Positions 1 through 5,480 of a stretch of DNA of 5,913 nt are shown here, piece after piece. The translations under genes and the position numbers were made by a program. The stretch lies in the NCBI GenBank assembly GCA_913054425.1, contig CAJXJG010000117.1, positions 1 to 5,913 of the forward strand, given 5' to 3'. Position 1 is the first letter of the stretch; each line of letters begins with the position of its first letter. This DNA comes from an uncultured Fidelibacterota bacterium (GTDB lineage Bacteria; Fidelibacterota; Marinisomatia; Marinisomatales; UBA8229). A model generated the notes under the pieces. The model ran no database searches and was not told where the DNA came from. It worked only from the letters and a program-made list of their open reading frames with translations.

Positions 1-115
1 CATTCGATATCCCGTTTCATTACATAATATCTGAAGAATCTGATAGTTAATAAACAAAACGTGTTTTCTCAACTTATGGAAAAGGCTTGAGTCTTTCTCA
101 TCGTGAAAACATAAG

Positions 116-200
116 TACCCGGGGTCGGACTTGAACCGACATGCCCAAATCGGGCGAGGGATTTTAAGTCCCTTGTGTCTACCAATTTCACCACCCGGGC
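116..200 (-). tRNA. tRNA-Leu, anticodon UAA
   Basis: Read on the minus strand this folds as a class II tRNA of 85 nt. The acceptor stem pairs GCCCGGG (200-194) with CCCGGGU (123-117), with one G-U pair at the end, and the discriminator base is A at 116. The anticodon stem AGGGA/UCCCU encloses loop CUUAAAA, giving anticodon UAA. The long variable arm GCCC-GAUUU-GGGC is expected of leucine tRNA, and the T arm GUCGG-UUCAAGU-CCGAC is perfect. The 3' CCA is not encoded (next bases C, U, U). It lies 35 bases after tRNA-Cys on the same strand, so the two are probably one transcript. Confidence 0.97.
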
Positions 201-235
201 ACTCAATCGCCTGCCAGTAGCAGCAAAGCGAAGAT

Positions 236-312
236 TGGAGGCGTCGACCGGATTCGAACCGGTGAATAACGGTTTTGCAAACCGCCCCCTTGAACCACTT
301 GGGTACGACGCC
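236..312 (-). tRNA. tRNA-Cys, anticodon GCA, CCA encoded
   Basis: On the minus strand the acceptor GGCGUCG pairs perfectly with CGACGCC. The anticodon loop is UUGCAAA inside stem GCGGU/ACCGU-type pairing, giving anticodon GCA, and the T arm is CCGGU-UCGAAUC-style with the usual invariant bases. The discriminator is U (239), the known identity base of cysteine tRNA. Unlike the other three tRNAs of the window, the CCA tail is encoded (238-236). It precedes tRNA-Leu and is the first gene of that pair. Confidence 0.97.
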
Positions 313-455
313 ATCATTTTAAAAATAAATCAATTTTTACAAAAAACGAACTGGAATGTACACGTTCTATTTTTCTCATCCAATCTTACAAACGGACGGT
401 ATTCCAGCAATCATAAATTATGCAAATTAAATAATTTTAGGGATAGATTCTTTCC
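313..455. other. AT-rich divergent intergenic region
   Basis: This gap separates the 5' end of tRNA-Cys (minus strand) from the plus-strand gene at 456, so it should hold both promoters. It is very AT-rich. I see no convincing -35/-10 pair with correct spacing for either direction and no stable hairpin, so no exact promoter is assigned. Confidence 0.4.
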
Positions 456-680
456 ATGAAAACGAAGGATAACAATCGGTACAGGCGCCTGCGGGATTTT
501 CGAGTTCCAATTCCTGTATTGGATGAGATTTTTAGCAATAAAAAAGATTTAAAAACACTGAACACTGCCTGGAATGAGTTAAAAACCAAAGGGATGTCCG
601 GTGATGAAATCGCAGGAGAAATTTCTCAATTGATCTTCAGGGATCTTGATATTAGTCCGGAAGATTCTCCGCAGGAATAA
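456..680 (+). CDS. small hypothetical protein, 74 aa
   Basis: I do not recognise this protein. It is soluble and charged, with a basic N-terminus (KTKDNNRYRRLRDFR), then a probable helical stretch around residues 20-63 (VLDEIFSNKKDLKTLNTAWNE and the GMSGDEIAGEISQLI region), and an acidic C-terminus ending PEDSPQE. There is no signal peptide or membrane segment. The ATG is preceded in frame by a TAG a few codons upstream, so the start cannot lie further out; GGGA sits about 15 bases before it, too far for a strong ribosome site. It ends in TAA TAA. It converges with the minus-strand gene ending at 803. Codon pattern and the tandem stop favour a real gene, but no function can be given. Confidence 0.6.
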   Translation: MKTKDNNRYRRLRDFRVPIPVLDEIFSNKKDLKTLNTAWNELKTKGMSGDEIAGEISQLIFRDLDISPEDSPQE

Positions 681-802
681 TAACGATTTTTCATCCAAGA
701 TTGGTATAAACGTGATATTAGTAATTCCTATTCAGAAAATATTATTCAAACACTGAAGTAAGTTTAATTAAAAGGGACTTATTTTTTTAATTTCCTATTG
801 AA

Positions 803-1156
803 TCATTTAGAAACGGACAAATCAATATAGGATGTAGCTAATAAAATGATTGTGCAGTATGCGAAAGAAGATGTCCATCCCTGCATTCGATTACTTTGAG
901 TAAAATCTGCGTTAATTTGTTTCTGCTCAATACCCTCAAATACTTTATTGGATTGGATCACATCCATACATCGCCCAGCATCATAATAATAAAGCGGGAT
1001 TTCAAGAATAGACAAGGATCGTAAACCGTCTGCTCGTGCTTTCTTTATCTGAACAGATGAACAGGGATTTTCCTCTCTCTCTGCATCCTTTTGTTGTGCA
1101 AAAATTACTGGAGAAAGAATTATAAATAATATTGTGATAATTCTCATTATTACCAT
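803..1156 (-). CDS. small exported protein of unknown function
   Basis: Two starts are possible: ATG at 1156, overlapping the previous gene by 7 nt, or ATG at 1147 three codons later, two bases after that gene's stop (TAATAATG). The second gives a cleaner signal peptide, MRIITILFIILSPVIFA followed by QQ, so I prefer it (114 aa). The mature part has three cysteines (in ENPCSS, AGRCMD and AYCTII), a KKARADGLRSLS segment and a hydrophobic C-terminal stretch around AYCTIILLATSYI. The stop is TGA. It is probably co-transcribed with, and translationally coupled to, the beta-barrel gene upstream, which suggests an envelope role. I do not recognise the family. Confidence 0.65.
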   Translation of the reverse strand: MVIMRIITILFIILSPVIFAQQKDAEREENPCSSVQIKKARADGLRSLSILEIPLYYYDAGRCMDVIQSNKVFEGIEQKQINADFTQSNRMQGWTSSFAYCTIILLATSYIDLSVSK

Positions 1157-1827
1157 CCGAAAATTACTTTCACTGTAACAATCGGTAACGCGTCAATATT
1201 CATTACAGGTCCTGTAACAGTTTTACCCCGAAATTTCCAACTCTCATGATCATAATAATTATTCATAAATCCGGTTTTTATATCTACAGCGCACCAGGAT
1301 CGAACATAGTATCTTAACCCAATAAAACTGGCAAATCCAAACCAGCTTGTCGTCATTTTACCAGAATTAGCAACCGCAATGGAAACATCACCATCGCTGA
1401 ATCCGGATAAGACATTATCCCATTCTGAAACATCCACTTCTACATCAATATTTATACTGCCTTTATTCCATATAGGACCTAAAGAAAAATTCCATTCCAA
1501 TCGTTCTTTTGAAAAATAATATGTTTCAATCTGAAACATTCTGTAAGACAGAATCCGTGAAAACGGTGTGCCGGATTTTGTTTTATCCGATTGATAAGAA
1601 AATGAATGTGCAAAACCAACCCTGGCTCCCGGAAAAAATTGGTAATATAAACTAAACCCCGGAAGAAAATCTTTTGAAAAACCAGAAGCTAATGGAATTT
1701 GATTTTCATTAGAAGAGGGTATTACAGGTTTATAATATCCCAAATCCATGCCAATTGACATTTTTGGCTGAGAAAAGAGAATCCCAGCAAAAAAAGAAAA
1801 AATGAATAAATATCTATTTTGAAACAT
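1150..1827 (-). CDS. predicted outer-membrane beta-barrel protein
   Basis: The 225-residue protein starts with a signal peptide (MFQNRYLFIFSFFAGILFS, cleavage likely before QPK). The rest alternates aromatic and polar residues in short strands, such as PGFSLYYQFF, RVGFAHSFSY, MFQIETYYF, WNFSLGPIW and IGLRYYV, and ends in VTVKVIFGW. An aromatic last residue after a beta strand is the usual C-terminal signature recognised by the BAM machinery. No conserved family motif is visible, so the cargo or function is unknown. The start is firm because TAA sits directly before the ATG in frame. It leads a two-gene unit with the small exported protein and is divergent from the gene at 1873. Class assignment is from sequence texture, not from recognised homology. 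Confidence 0.7.
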   Translation of the reverse strand: MFQNRYLFIFSFFAGILFSQPKMSIGMDLGYYKPVIPSSNENQIPLASGFSKDFLPGFSLYYQFFPGARVGFAHSFSYQSDKTKSGTPFSRILSYRMFQIETYYFSKERLEWNFSLGPIWNKGSINIDVEVDVSEWDNVLSGFSDGDVSIAVANSGKMTTSWFGFASFIGLRYYVRSWCAVDIKTGFMNNYYDHESWKFRGKTVTGPVMNIDALPIVTVKVIFGW

Positions 1828-1872
1828 TTAGAGTTTTAATTTAATCGTTAAAGTTACTAAGATTAAGATAAA
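1828..1872. promoter_or_regulatory. short divergent promoter region
   Basis: Only 45 bases separate the divergent start codons at 1827 (minus) and 1873 (plus), so promoters for both units must lie here or reach into the flanking genes. The stretch is AT-rich with in-frame stops on both sides. Neither start has a clear purine-rich ribosome site (AAACTCTA before the minus start, AAGATAAA before the plus start). No exact -35/-10 boxes are claimed. Confidence 0.4.
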
Positions 1873-2709
1873 ATGAAGCATTACTTTCACATCCTCCTGC
1901 TCACATTTGTATTTTTGTATGATACTCATATGTTTGCAGATGTAACCCACGTCATTGTTTATACCAATGGATTGACAGACATGGGATTGGTTGATTCATT
2001 ATCATCAGATTCAGTTTATTTTCATGATATTGATATAAAGAAACACCGCGCTGAATCGTTAAAAAAAGTCTATTTCATTTATAACAATTTTCAAAAACTT
2101 TTTTATATAAGCTATTCTTTACGAAAGCGAATAGAGTTGACTGAACAACGGGGAGGTATTTTGATCACAAAAAATGATGATACCCTTCCCTTTGCAAATA
2201 TCCACTTTGAGATGAAAATGGATAAACCAAAGGTTTTCCTTTCGATATCGAGTGATTCTGTTTTTTCTCTCAATTTTCTTGATATAAAAGAAATTAAATC
2301 TGACATTACAATGGTTGAAAACTCAATCCGAAAAGGGTTCCTCTCAACAACCGGAATTTTTCTGGCAGGAACCGTGGCTGAAATTCTAATGGATGTGAAT
2401 AATATTTCCTCCCAAATCGGGGATTTACTCCCTGGAGGAAAGACATATCAGTCTATGAACATCACTGTTCCCTTATCTACGATTGGGTGGATGGTTTATG
2501 ACTTGGGTAATGATAACAGGACCCAATTTTTCTGCCCGGTTGAACGGGACCAGCATTTTCCACGAAACATGTTTGTTTTTTCTATGAAGATTTGGACAAA
2601 AAATGTATGGAAAAATGTAAAAAGATCTGTATTGAAACAACTGCTCGGTACTCCTGATCAAATTAATGGCGCAACAGCAAAAGGAGCTGAGAAAATTCAT
2701 TCAGAATGA
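1873..2709 (+). CDS. exported protein with two similar beta-rich modules
   Basis: The 278-residue protein has a signal peptide ending near residue 22 (HMFA, then DVTH). Residues about 25-70 (VIVYTNGLTDMGLVDSLSSD, then SVYF and SLKKVYFI) and 94-143 (GILITKNDDTLPFANIHFEM, then ISSDSVFSLNF and LDIKEIK) look like two copies of one module: a strand, an N-[GD]-[DT] turn, a strand, then DSV and a closing strand. Hydrophobic stretches follow at about 156-172 and 197-210. The tail WKNVKRSVLKQLLGTPDQI resembles the W-x-V....V...LGTP-x-x-V core of SmpA/BamE-like domains, but only that motif is present. In-frame TAA codons just upstream fix the start; the stop is TGA. It converges with tRNA-Gly, only 6 bases away. 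Function unknown. Confidence 0.7.
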   Translation: MKHYFHILLLTFVFLYDTHMFADVTHVIVYTNGLTDMGLVDSLSSDSVYFHDIDIKKHRAESLKKVYFIYNNFQKLFYISYSLRKRIELTEQRGGILITKNDDTLPFANIHFEMKMDKPKVFLSISSDSVFSLNFLDIKEIKSDITMVENSIRKGFLSTTGIFLAGTVAEILMDVNNISSQIGDLLPGGKTYQSMNITVPLSTIGWMVYDLGNDNRTQFFCPVERDQHFPRNMFVFSMKIWTKNVWKNVKRSVLKQLLGTPDQINGATAKGAEKIHSE

Positions 2710-2715
2710 AAAATG

Positions 2716-2787
2716 AGCGGGAGACGAGAGTCGAACTCGCGACAACCACGTTGGCAACGTGGGGCTCTACCACTGAGCTACTCCCGC
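2716..2787 (-). tRNA. tRNA-Gly, anticodon GCC
   Basis: On the minus strand the acceptor GCGGGAG pairs fully with CUCCCGC, the D arm is GCUC-AGUGGUA-GAGC, and the anticodon stem CCACG/CGUGG holds loop UUGCCAA, giving anticodon GCC. The T arm is GCGAG-UUCGACU-CUCGU with one G-U pair. The discriminator is U (2716), usual for bacterial tRNA-Gly; CCA is not encoded. It starts 38 bases after the stop of the MauE-like gene on the same strand and may be carried on the 3' end of that operon transcript. Confidence 0.97.
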
Positions 2788-2825
2788 AAACTTAAGGCAG
2801 AATTTACTAATCCAAAATAGTTCCG

Positions 2826-3272
2826 TCAACCTGACTTTGGCAGAATTTCAAACCATCTACCACCGCGTTTGAATACCAGCCATGAAAAAGCAAAATAAAC
2901 CGCATTTTCAGCTATTTTCCCAATCCCAACCATTTCCCCCTCTTTTAAACCGCAGCCGCATTCTATATTATACCCTCGTAAAATCGCAGATCCTATGGCC
3001 AGTATGAAAATCCCCATCAATCCCATGGATAATAAGGCCGCACCGTTGACAAATATGCCAATTATTAACCCCAACCCGATTGTTAACTCTAACCAGGGTA
3101 AAATAATCGCGAACAGATTTTCCGTACCAAATGGGAGGATATGGTAATTTGCAATATCCCGTGCAAAATCATCCGGTGATCCTATTTTGTCAAAACTTGC
3201 AAATACCAGAATACCTCCAATTATTAATCGAAAAGAAATAATAAAAATTGAACTTTGGGTAATAAATTTCAT
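2826..3272 (-). CDS. MauE/DoxX-type membrane protein with CGC motif
   Basis: The 148-residue protein has four predicted membrane helices, near residues 8-28, 53-72, 75-98 and 120-135. The first carries the RLIIGGILVFASFDKI motif typical of the DoxX/MauE superfamily, followed by the P.F...I..Y.ILP region seen in MauE. After helix 3 comes ECGCG (Cys105, Cys107), matching the C-x-C region of MauE-type proteins, which are linked to disulfide formation or electron transfer in periplasmic partners. The ATG shares its A with the rhodanese stop (TAATG), so the two are translationally coupled; the stop is TGA. Inference: the membrane component of a thiol/sulfur redox unit with the rhodanese and the UshA-like protein. 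The family assignment is good; the substrate is unknown. Confidence 0.85.
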   Translation of the reverse strand: MKFITQSSIFIISFRLIIGGILVFASFDKIGSPDDFARDIANYHILPFGTENLFAIILPWLELTIGLGLIIGIFVNGAALLSMGLMGIFILAIGSAILRGYNIECGCGLKEGEMVGIGKIAENAVYFAFSWLVFKRGGRWFEILPKSG

Positions 3273-3763
3273 TATTCAATGAAATAGCCGGCTTCTTTCC
3301 ATTCCGACCATCCACCGACAAAAACAAAAATTTTCATAAAACCCTCACCCTGTAAATCGTAAGCAAGATCTTCACTTGAACCGCAATCATCTCCATCGCA
3401 ATATGTGACTATACTTCTATCTTTTCCCTGGTGTGAATCTAACCTGAAAGATAATTCCATAAAATCCTGGCTATTCCAGGCTCCGGGTATATGTCCCTCC
3501 TCATAATATTCTAAATCACGCGCGTCCACAAAAACTACATCTTCGAAGTAAAATTTTCGTGCCTGTTCTAAATCAATAGCTTTTAATACAGATTCACCTG
3601 CAATGTCAGACAGAAGATCATCAGTTGTGGCAATTGTTAACTTTTCCGCTAACAGTGGGATTGAATCATCCCTCAGCCAATTATTCCCAAATCCAATTAC
3701 GATAGAAACAATTAAAAAAAATAAAACCTGAAACAGCGGGTTTTGAGCAAATATCCTCTTCAA
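3272..3763 (-). CDS. membrane-anchored rhodanese-domain protein
   Basis: The 163-residue protein has one N-terminal membrane segment (about 11-27) after a short basic start, placing the rhodanese domain outside the cytoplasm. The domain spans about 64-162 with the usual landmarks: FVDARDLEYYEEGHIPGA (78-95), the active-site loop YCDGDDCGSS with catalytic Cys122 and a second Cys127, and VFVGGWSEWKEAG (147-159). Rhodaneses carry sulfur as a persulfide on the catalytic Cys. The start is TTG, whose last two bases form part of the TGA stop of the upstream gene (TTGA overlap); no ATG or GTG is available before the membrane segment. The TAATG junction downstream couples it to the MauE-like gene. Inference: sulfur or thiol exchange with its operon partners in the envelope. 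Confidence 0.9.
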   Translation of the reverse strand: MKRIFAQNPLFQVLFFLIVSIVIGFGNNWLRDDSIPLLAEKLTIATTDDLLSDIAGESVLKAIDLEQARKFYFEDVVFVDARDLEYYEEGHIPGAWNSQDFMELSFRLDSHQGKDRSIVTYCDGDDCGSSEDLAYDLQGEGFMKIFVFVGGWSEWKEAGYFIE

Positions 3764-4932
3764 TTTAATTTAAATGGTTTGATTGGGCTTTTTAGTTTTT
3801 CTCCCGGAGGAAGATTTGGAATACCTTTGATCTCGTTTTCTTTTTTAAATACATGATCGATAAATGCCAGCATGTCTAAATCATCCCCGATTTTTTTATC
3901 CATAGATACAAGTTTAAATTCACTTTGATTTATTGCCCGGTTCAATTGATTATAAGCCGCCTGTTTTTGCTGTCTTAAAACATCAATATTTCGAAGAATA
4001 TTTGGTTGATTGGCATAAATTTTTTCAAATGATTTTTCCGGTTCCTTTTTTTTGTAATTTGCTATCCGGGTCTCTGCGTTTTTTATCTTCTTTTTAAAAT
4101 AAGAAACATCTACTAACGGTGAATCCAGGTTTACAATTGTTAAATCAATAACCGCTAAATATTTTCCCTGCTTCCCTGGTGAATAAATAAGAGGAGCTGC
4201 CCCCTGGGCTTGGCTTTGGCGTGTTTTTTGGATTTCCCTGCTCAGGAAGATATAATCAGCATCCGCAAATTCCTTTTTGATTTTGCTTCTTTCTTTCTTT
4301 TCCGCATTGACAAGCATGACAATAATATCAGCCTTACGCTTAAGCTTACCTATAAATGATTTTCCAACCTGCAAGTAATTTTCCATGGCTAATTCGGTTA
4401 CTTTTTCTGGAAGTAAATTTGTAACTCCGATTATACCAACTTTAAAAGGTGGTCGTTCAATGATAATATAGGGTTCAAAGACTCTTTTCCCAGATTTTTT
4501 GTCAAATAAATTAGCTGATACAAATGGAATTGAGGTTGAATCAGAAATAGTTTTTAAAAATTCATAACCGGCTGAAAGATCAAATCCACCTACATTTACT
4601 GCTTCATATCCAATTACCTCATATCCATCAATTAATGATTTTGCCTTAAATTTTGAGGCGGCAAGATTTTGTTTCATAATTATATTCGATTCAAAAAGAG
4701 CATCCCCTGCATCAAGTATAACTGGATTTTTTCCCTCTGCTATTACAGACTCGATGTATTTCATTCTTCTAGGCAGACCGCCTATGGGATTCTTTTTTCA
4801 CCCGCAGGGATCAAGTTGACATCTGACATTCGAGGTAACAACGAAAGATATTGATCCCTCAAGATTCTTCTTTGCGCAGGAAGAACCCATCAAAAGTAAT
4901 ATAGATAAAATGGTGATTTTTAGTTTATTCAT
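3760..4932 (-). CDS. UshA-like lipoprotein, predicted selenoprotein (Sec45)
   Basis: Read from ATG 4932 through an in-frame UGA (4800-4798, residue 45) this gives 390 residues. An in-frame TAA lies two codons before the ATG. Residues 1-18 are a lipoprotein-like signal (ILSILLLMGSSC, Cys19; the lipobox is imperfect). Residues 28-290 follow the N-terminal fold of the UshA/5'-nucleotidase metallophosphoesterase group: ISFVVTSN, IGGLPRR, VILDAGD (74-77), GYEAVNVGGFDL, PFVSANLF, FKVGIIGVTN, GKYLAVIDL. Most metal ligands are gone: the D and H of TNDxHG are N35 and R37, GNHE became NVGG, and GHSH became the LSREI region (230-234). A charged coiled-coil-like stretch spans about 277-346, and the tail is proline-rich. 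The UGA sits in CG[U]KKNPIGGLPRR. The true stop is also UGA, overlapping the rhodanese TTG. The usual frame from ATG 4764 would lack the signal and first strand. Alternatives: a nonsense mutation or sequencing error. Confidence 0.78.
4763..4797 (-). promoter_or_regulatory. candidate bacterial SECIS hairpin
   Basis: Immediately 3' of the in-frame UGA, bases 4784-4780 (UAGGC) pair perfectly with 4774-4770 (GCCUA) around loop GGUCU (4779-4775). The loop begins 18 nt after the UGA. From memory, the E. coli fdhF SECIS has the same 18-nt spacing and the same GGUCU loop sequence read by SelB. Below the helix is a 3x3 internal loop and then two further pairs (C4788-G4766, U4789-A4765), so the lower stem is weak. 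Caution: the loop codes for the Gly-Gly-Leu of a conserved protein motif, so part of the match could follow from the protein. Confidence 0.65.
4798..4800 (-). other. in-frame UGA, predicted selenocysteine codon
   Basis: Codon 45 of the UshA-like gene. It is flanked on both sides by coherent protein of one family (SFVVTSNVRCQLDPCG before, KKNPIGGLPRR after), and this position is occupied by Cys in CGC-type relatives as I remember them. UGA, not UAA or UAG, is the only stop in the way, and one base change would make it Cys. Confidence 0.75.
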
Positions 4933-4938
4933 AACTGG

Positions 4939-5007
4939 TTAATTTATTTGACCTTTCTTCTTTAAAAAAAGAATATGATATTTTTTACATTCTTTATCAA
5001 TATCCAT
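4939..5007 (-). CDS. 22-residue mini-ORF or leader between yciH and the selenoprotein gene
   Basis: ATG 5007 directly follows the yciH stop (TAAATG), with AGGAGG four bases before it, the strongest ribosome-site-like sequence in the window. The AGGAGG also encodes the last codons of yciH, whose family ends in Gly-Gly, so it may be incidental. The peptide MDIDKECKKYHILFLKKKGQ plus IN ends at TAA six bases before the start of the selenoprotein gene and is in the same frame. That gene has no good ribosome site of its own, so re-initiation after this ORF is possible. I recognise no function; it may be only coupling or chance. Confidence 0.35.
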   Translation of the reverse strand: MDIDKECKKYHILFLKKKGQIN

Positions 5008-5343
5008 TTATCCTCCTGCCTTTTTCGCCTTAATTCCCTTTTCAGTCAGGATACTTAGAATTTTATCCCTGTGGTCACCCTGAATCTGAATCATTTTATT
5101 TTTTACTGTTCCGCCGACAGCACAACGTTTCTTTAACTCTTTCCCAAGTAATTCCAGGTCAGCAGGTGTCCTGTTAAATCCCTTTATTACAGTCAAAACC
5201 TTCCCCCCACCTCGCCGCTCAATCCAAATACGGATATTCTGCTTAAAAGTACCAACTGTGTTATGCTCACCTTGGTCATTGTCATTAATTTCAAAATTTG
5301 GATCTGTGGAATAAACTATATTGGATTTTCTGGTTTGATTCAT
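5008..5343 (-). CDS. yciH: YciH, SUI1/eIF1-family translation factor
   Basis: The 111-residue protein is close to the usual YciH length (about 108). Its N-terminus NIVYSTDPNFE matches the LVYST start of the family. Residues about 34-111 form the SUI1 domain: RIWIERRGGGKVLTVIKGF, the DLELLGKELKKRCAVGGTVK segment, then MIQIQGDHRDKILSILTEKG and the characteristic KAGG end. SUI1 proteins bind the small ribosomal subunit and in eukaryotes (eIF1) police start-codon choice; the bacterial role is less clear. Where E. coli, as I recall, has CGCGG, this protein has CAVGG. ATG 5343 shares its A with a TAA of an upstream frame (5345-5343), suggesting coupling to preceding coding sequence. The stop is TAA. 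Confidence 0.92.
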   Translation of the reverse strand: MNQTRKSNIVYSTDPNFEINDNDQGEHNTVGTFKQNIRIWIERRGGGKVLTVIKGFNRTPADLELLGKELKKRCAVGGTVKNKMIQIQGDHRDKILSILTEKGIKAKKAGG

Positions 5344-5480
5344 TATTTAGGATGGCTGCAGTAAAATATGATGAAAAATACTATTGTTCCAGTGGTATTT
5401 TTTTCTTTGTGATTCCATTTCTCAAGATCAGAAGACTCATACGATTCCCCATTTTGGGTGATAGCTAAAAAAGATTGGAT
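5343..5480 (-). other. open +1 frame, probable displaced 3' end of the membrane-protein gene
   Basis: This frame is open for 45 codons from after a TGA at 5483-5481 to TAA at 5345-5343, and reads IQSFLAITQNGESYESSDLE followed by KWNHKEKNTT, a hydrophobic GTIVFFIIFY and CSHPK. It has no ATG start of its own. Its stop overlaps the yciH ATG as TAATG, the same arrangement as the rhodanese/MauE junction, which argues that it is or was translated. Deleting one base in the T6 run joins it to residue 110 of the membrane protein. Confidence 0.4.

Noticed and set aside
1..16. Minus-strand ATG at 3-1 with GGG eight bases upstream, possibly the start of a gene leaving the window
   Set aside because: Only the start codon would be inside the window, so no coding evidence can be seen.
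69..459. Open frames on both strands across 69-317 and 175-459
   Set aside because: They run through the tRNA-Leu and tRNA-Cys genes; the peptides are translations of tRNA sequence.
646..722. Direct repeat TGATATTAGT at 646-655 and 713-722
   Set aside because: A 10-base repeat in AT-rich sequence is expected by chance and is not linked to any other signal.
766..792. Hairpin AATTAAAA/TTTTAATT between convergent genes as a bidirectional terminator
   Set aside because: The stem is made only of A-T pairs with an 11-base loop and is too weak to call.
2112..2700. Minus-strand open frames 2112-2306 and 2473-2700
   Set aside because: They lie wholly inside the plus-strand exported-protein gene, which has a signal peptide and better coding character.
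3760..4764. Start of the UshA-like gene at ATG 4764
   Set aside because: It would remove the export signal and first strand and ignore the homologous sequence upstream; only a purine-rich AGAAGA precedes this ATG.
4669..4854. Plus-strand open frame opposite the selenoprotein N-terminus
   Set aside because: It is antisense to the UshA-like protein, whose translation shows a known fold.
5437..5439. UGA ending the small membrane protein as a second Sec codon
   Set aside because: More in-frame UGA codons follow within a few codons, and there is no SECIS-like hairpin or Cys-type motif.
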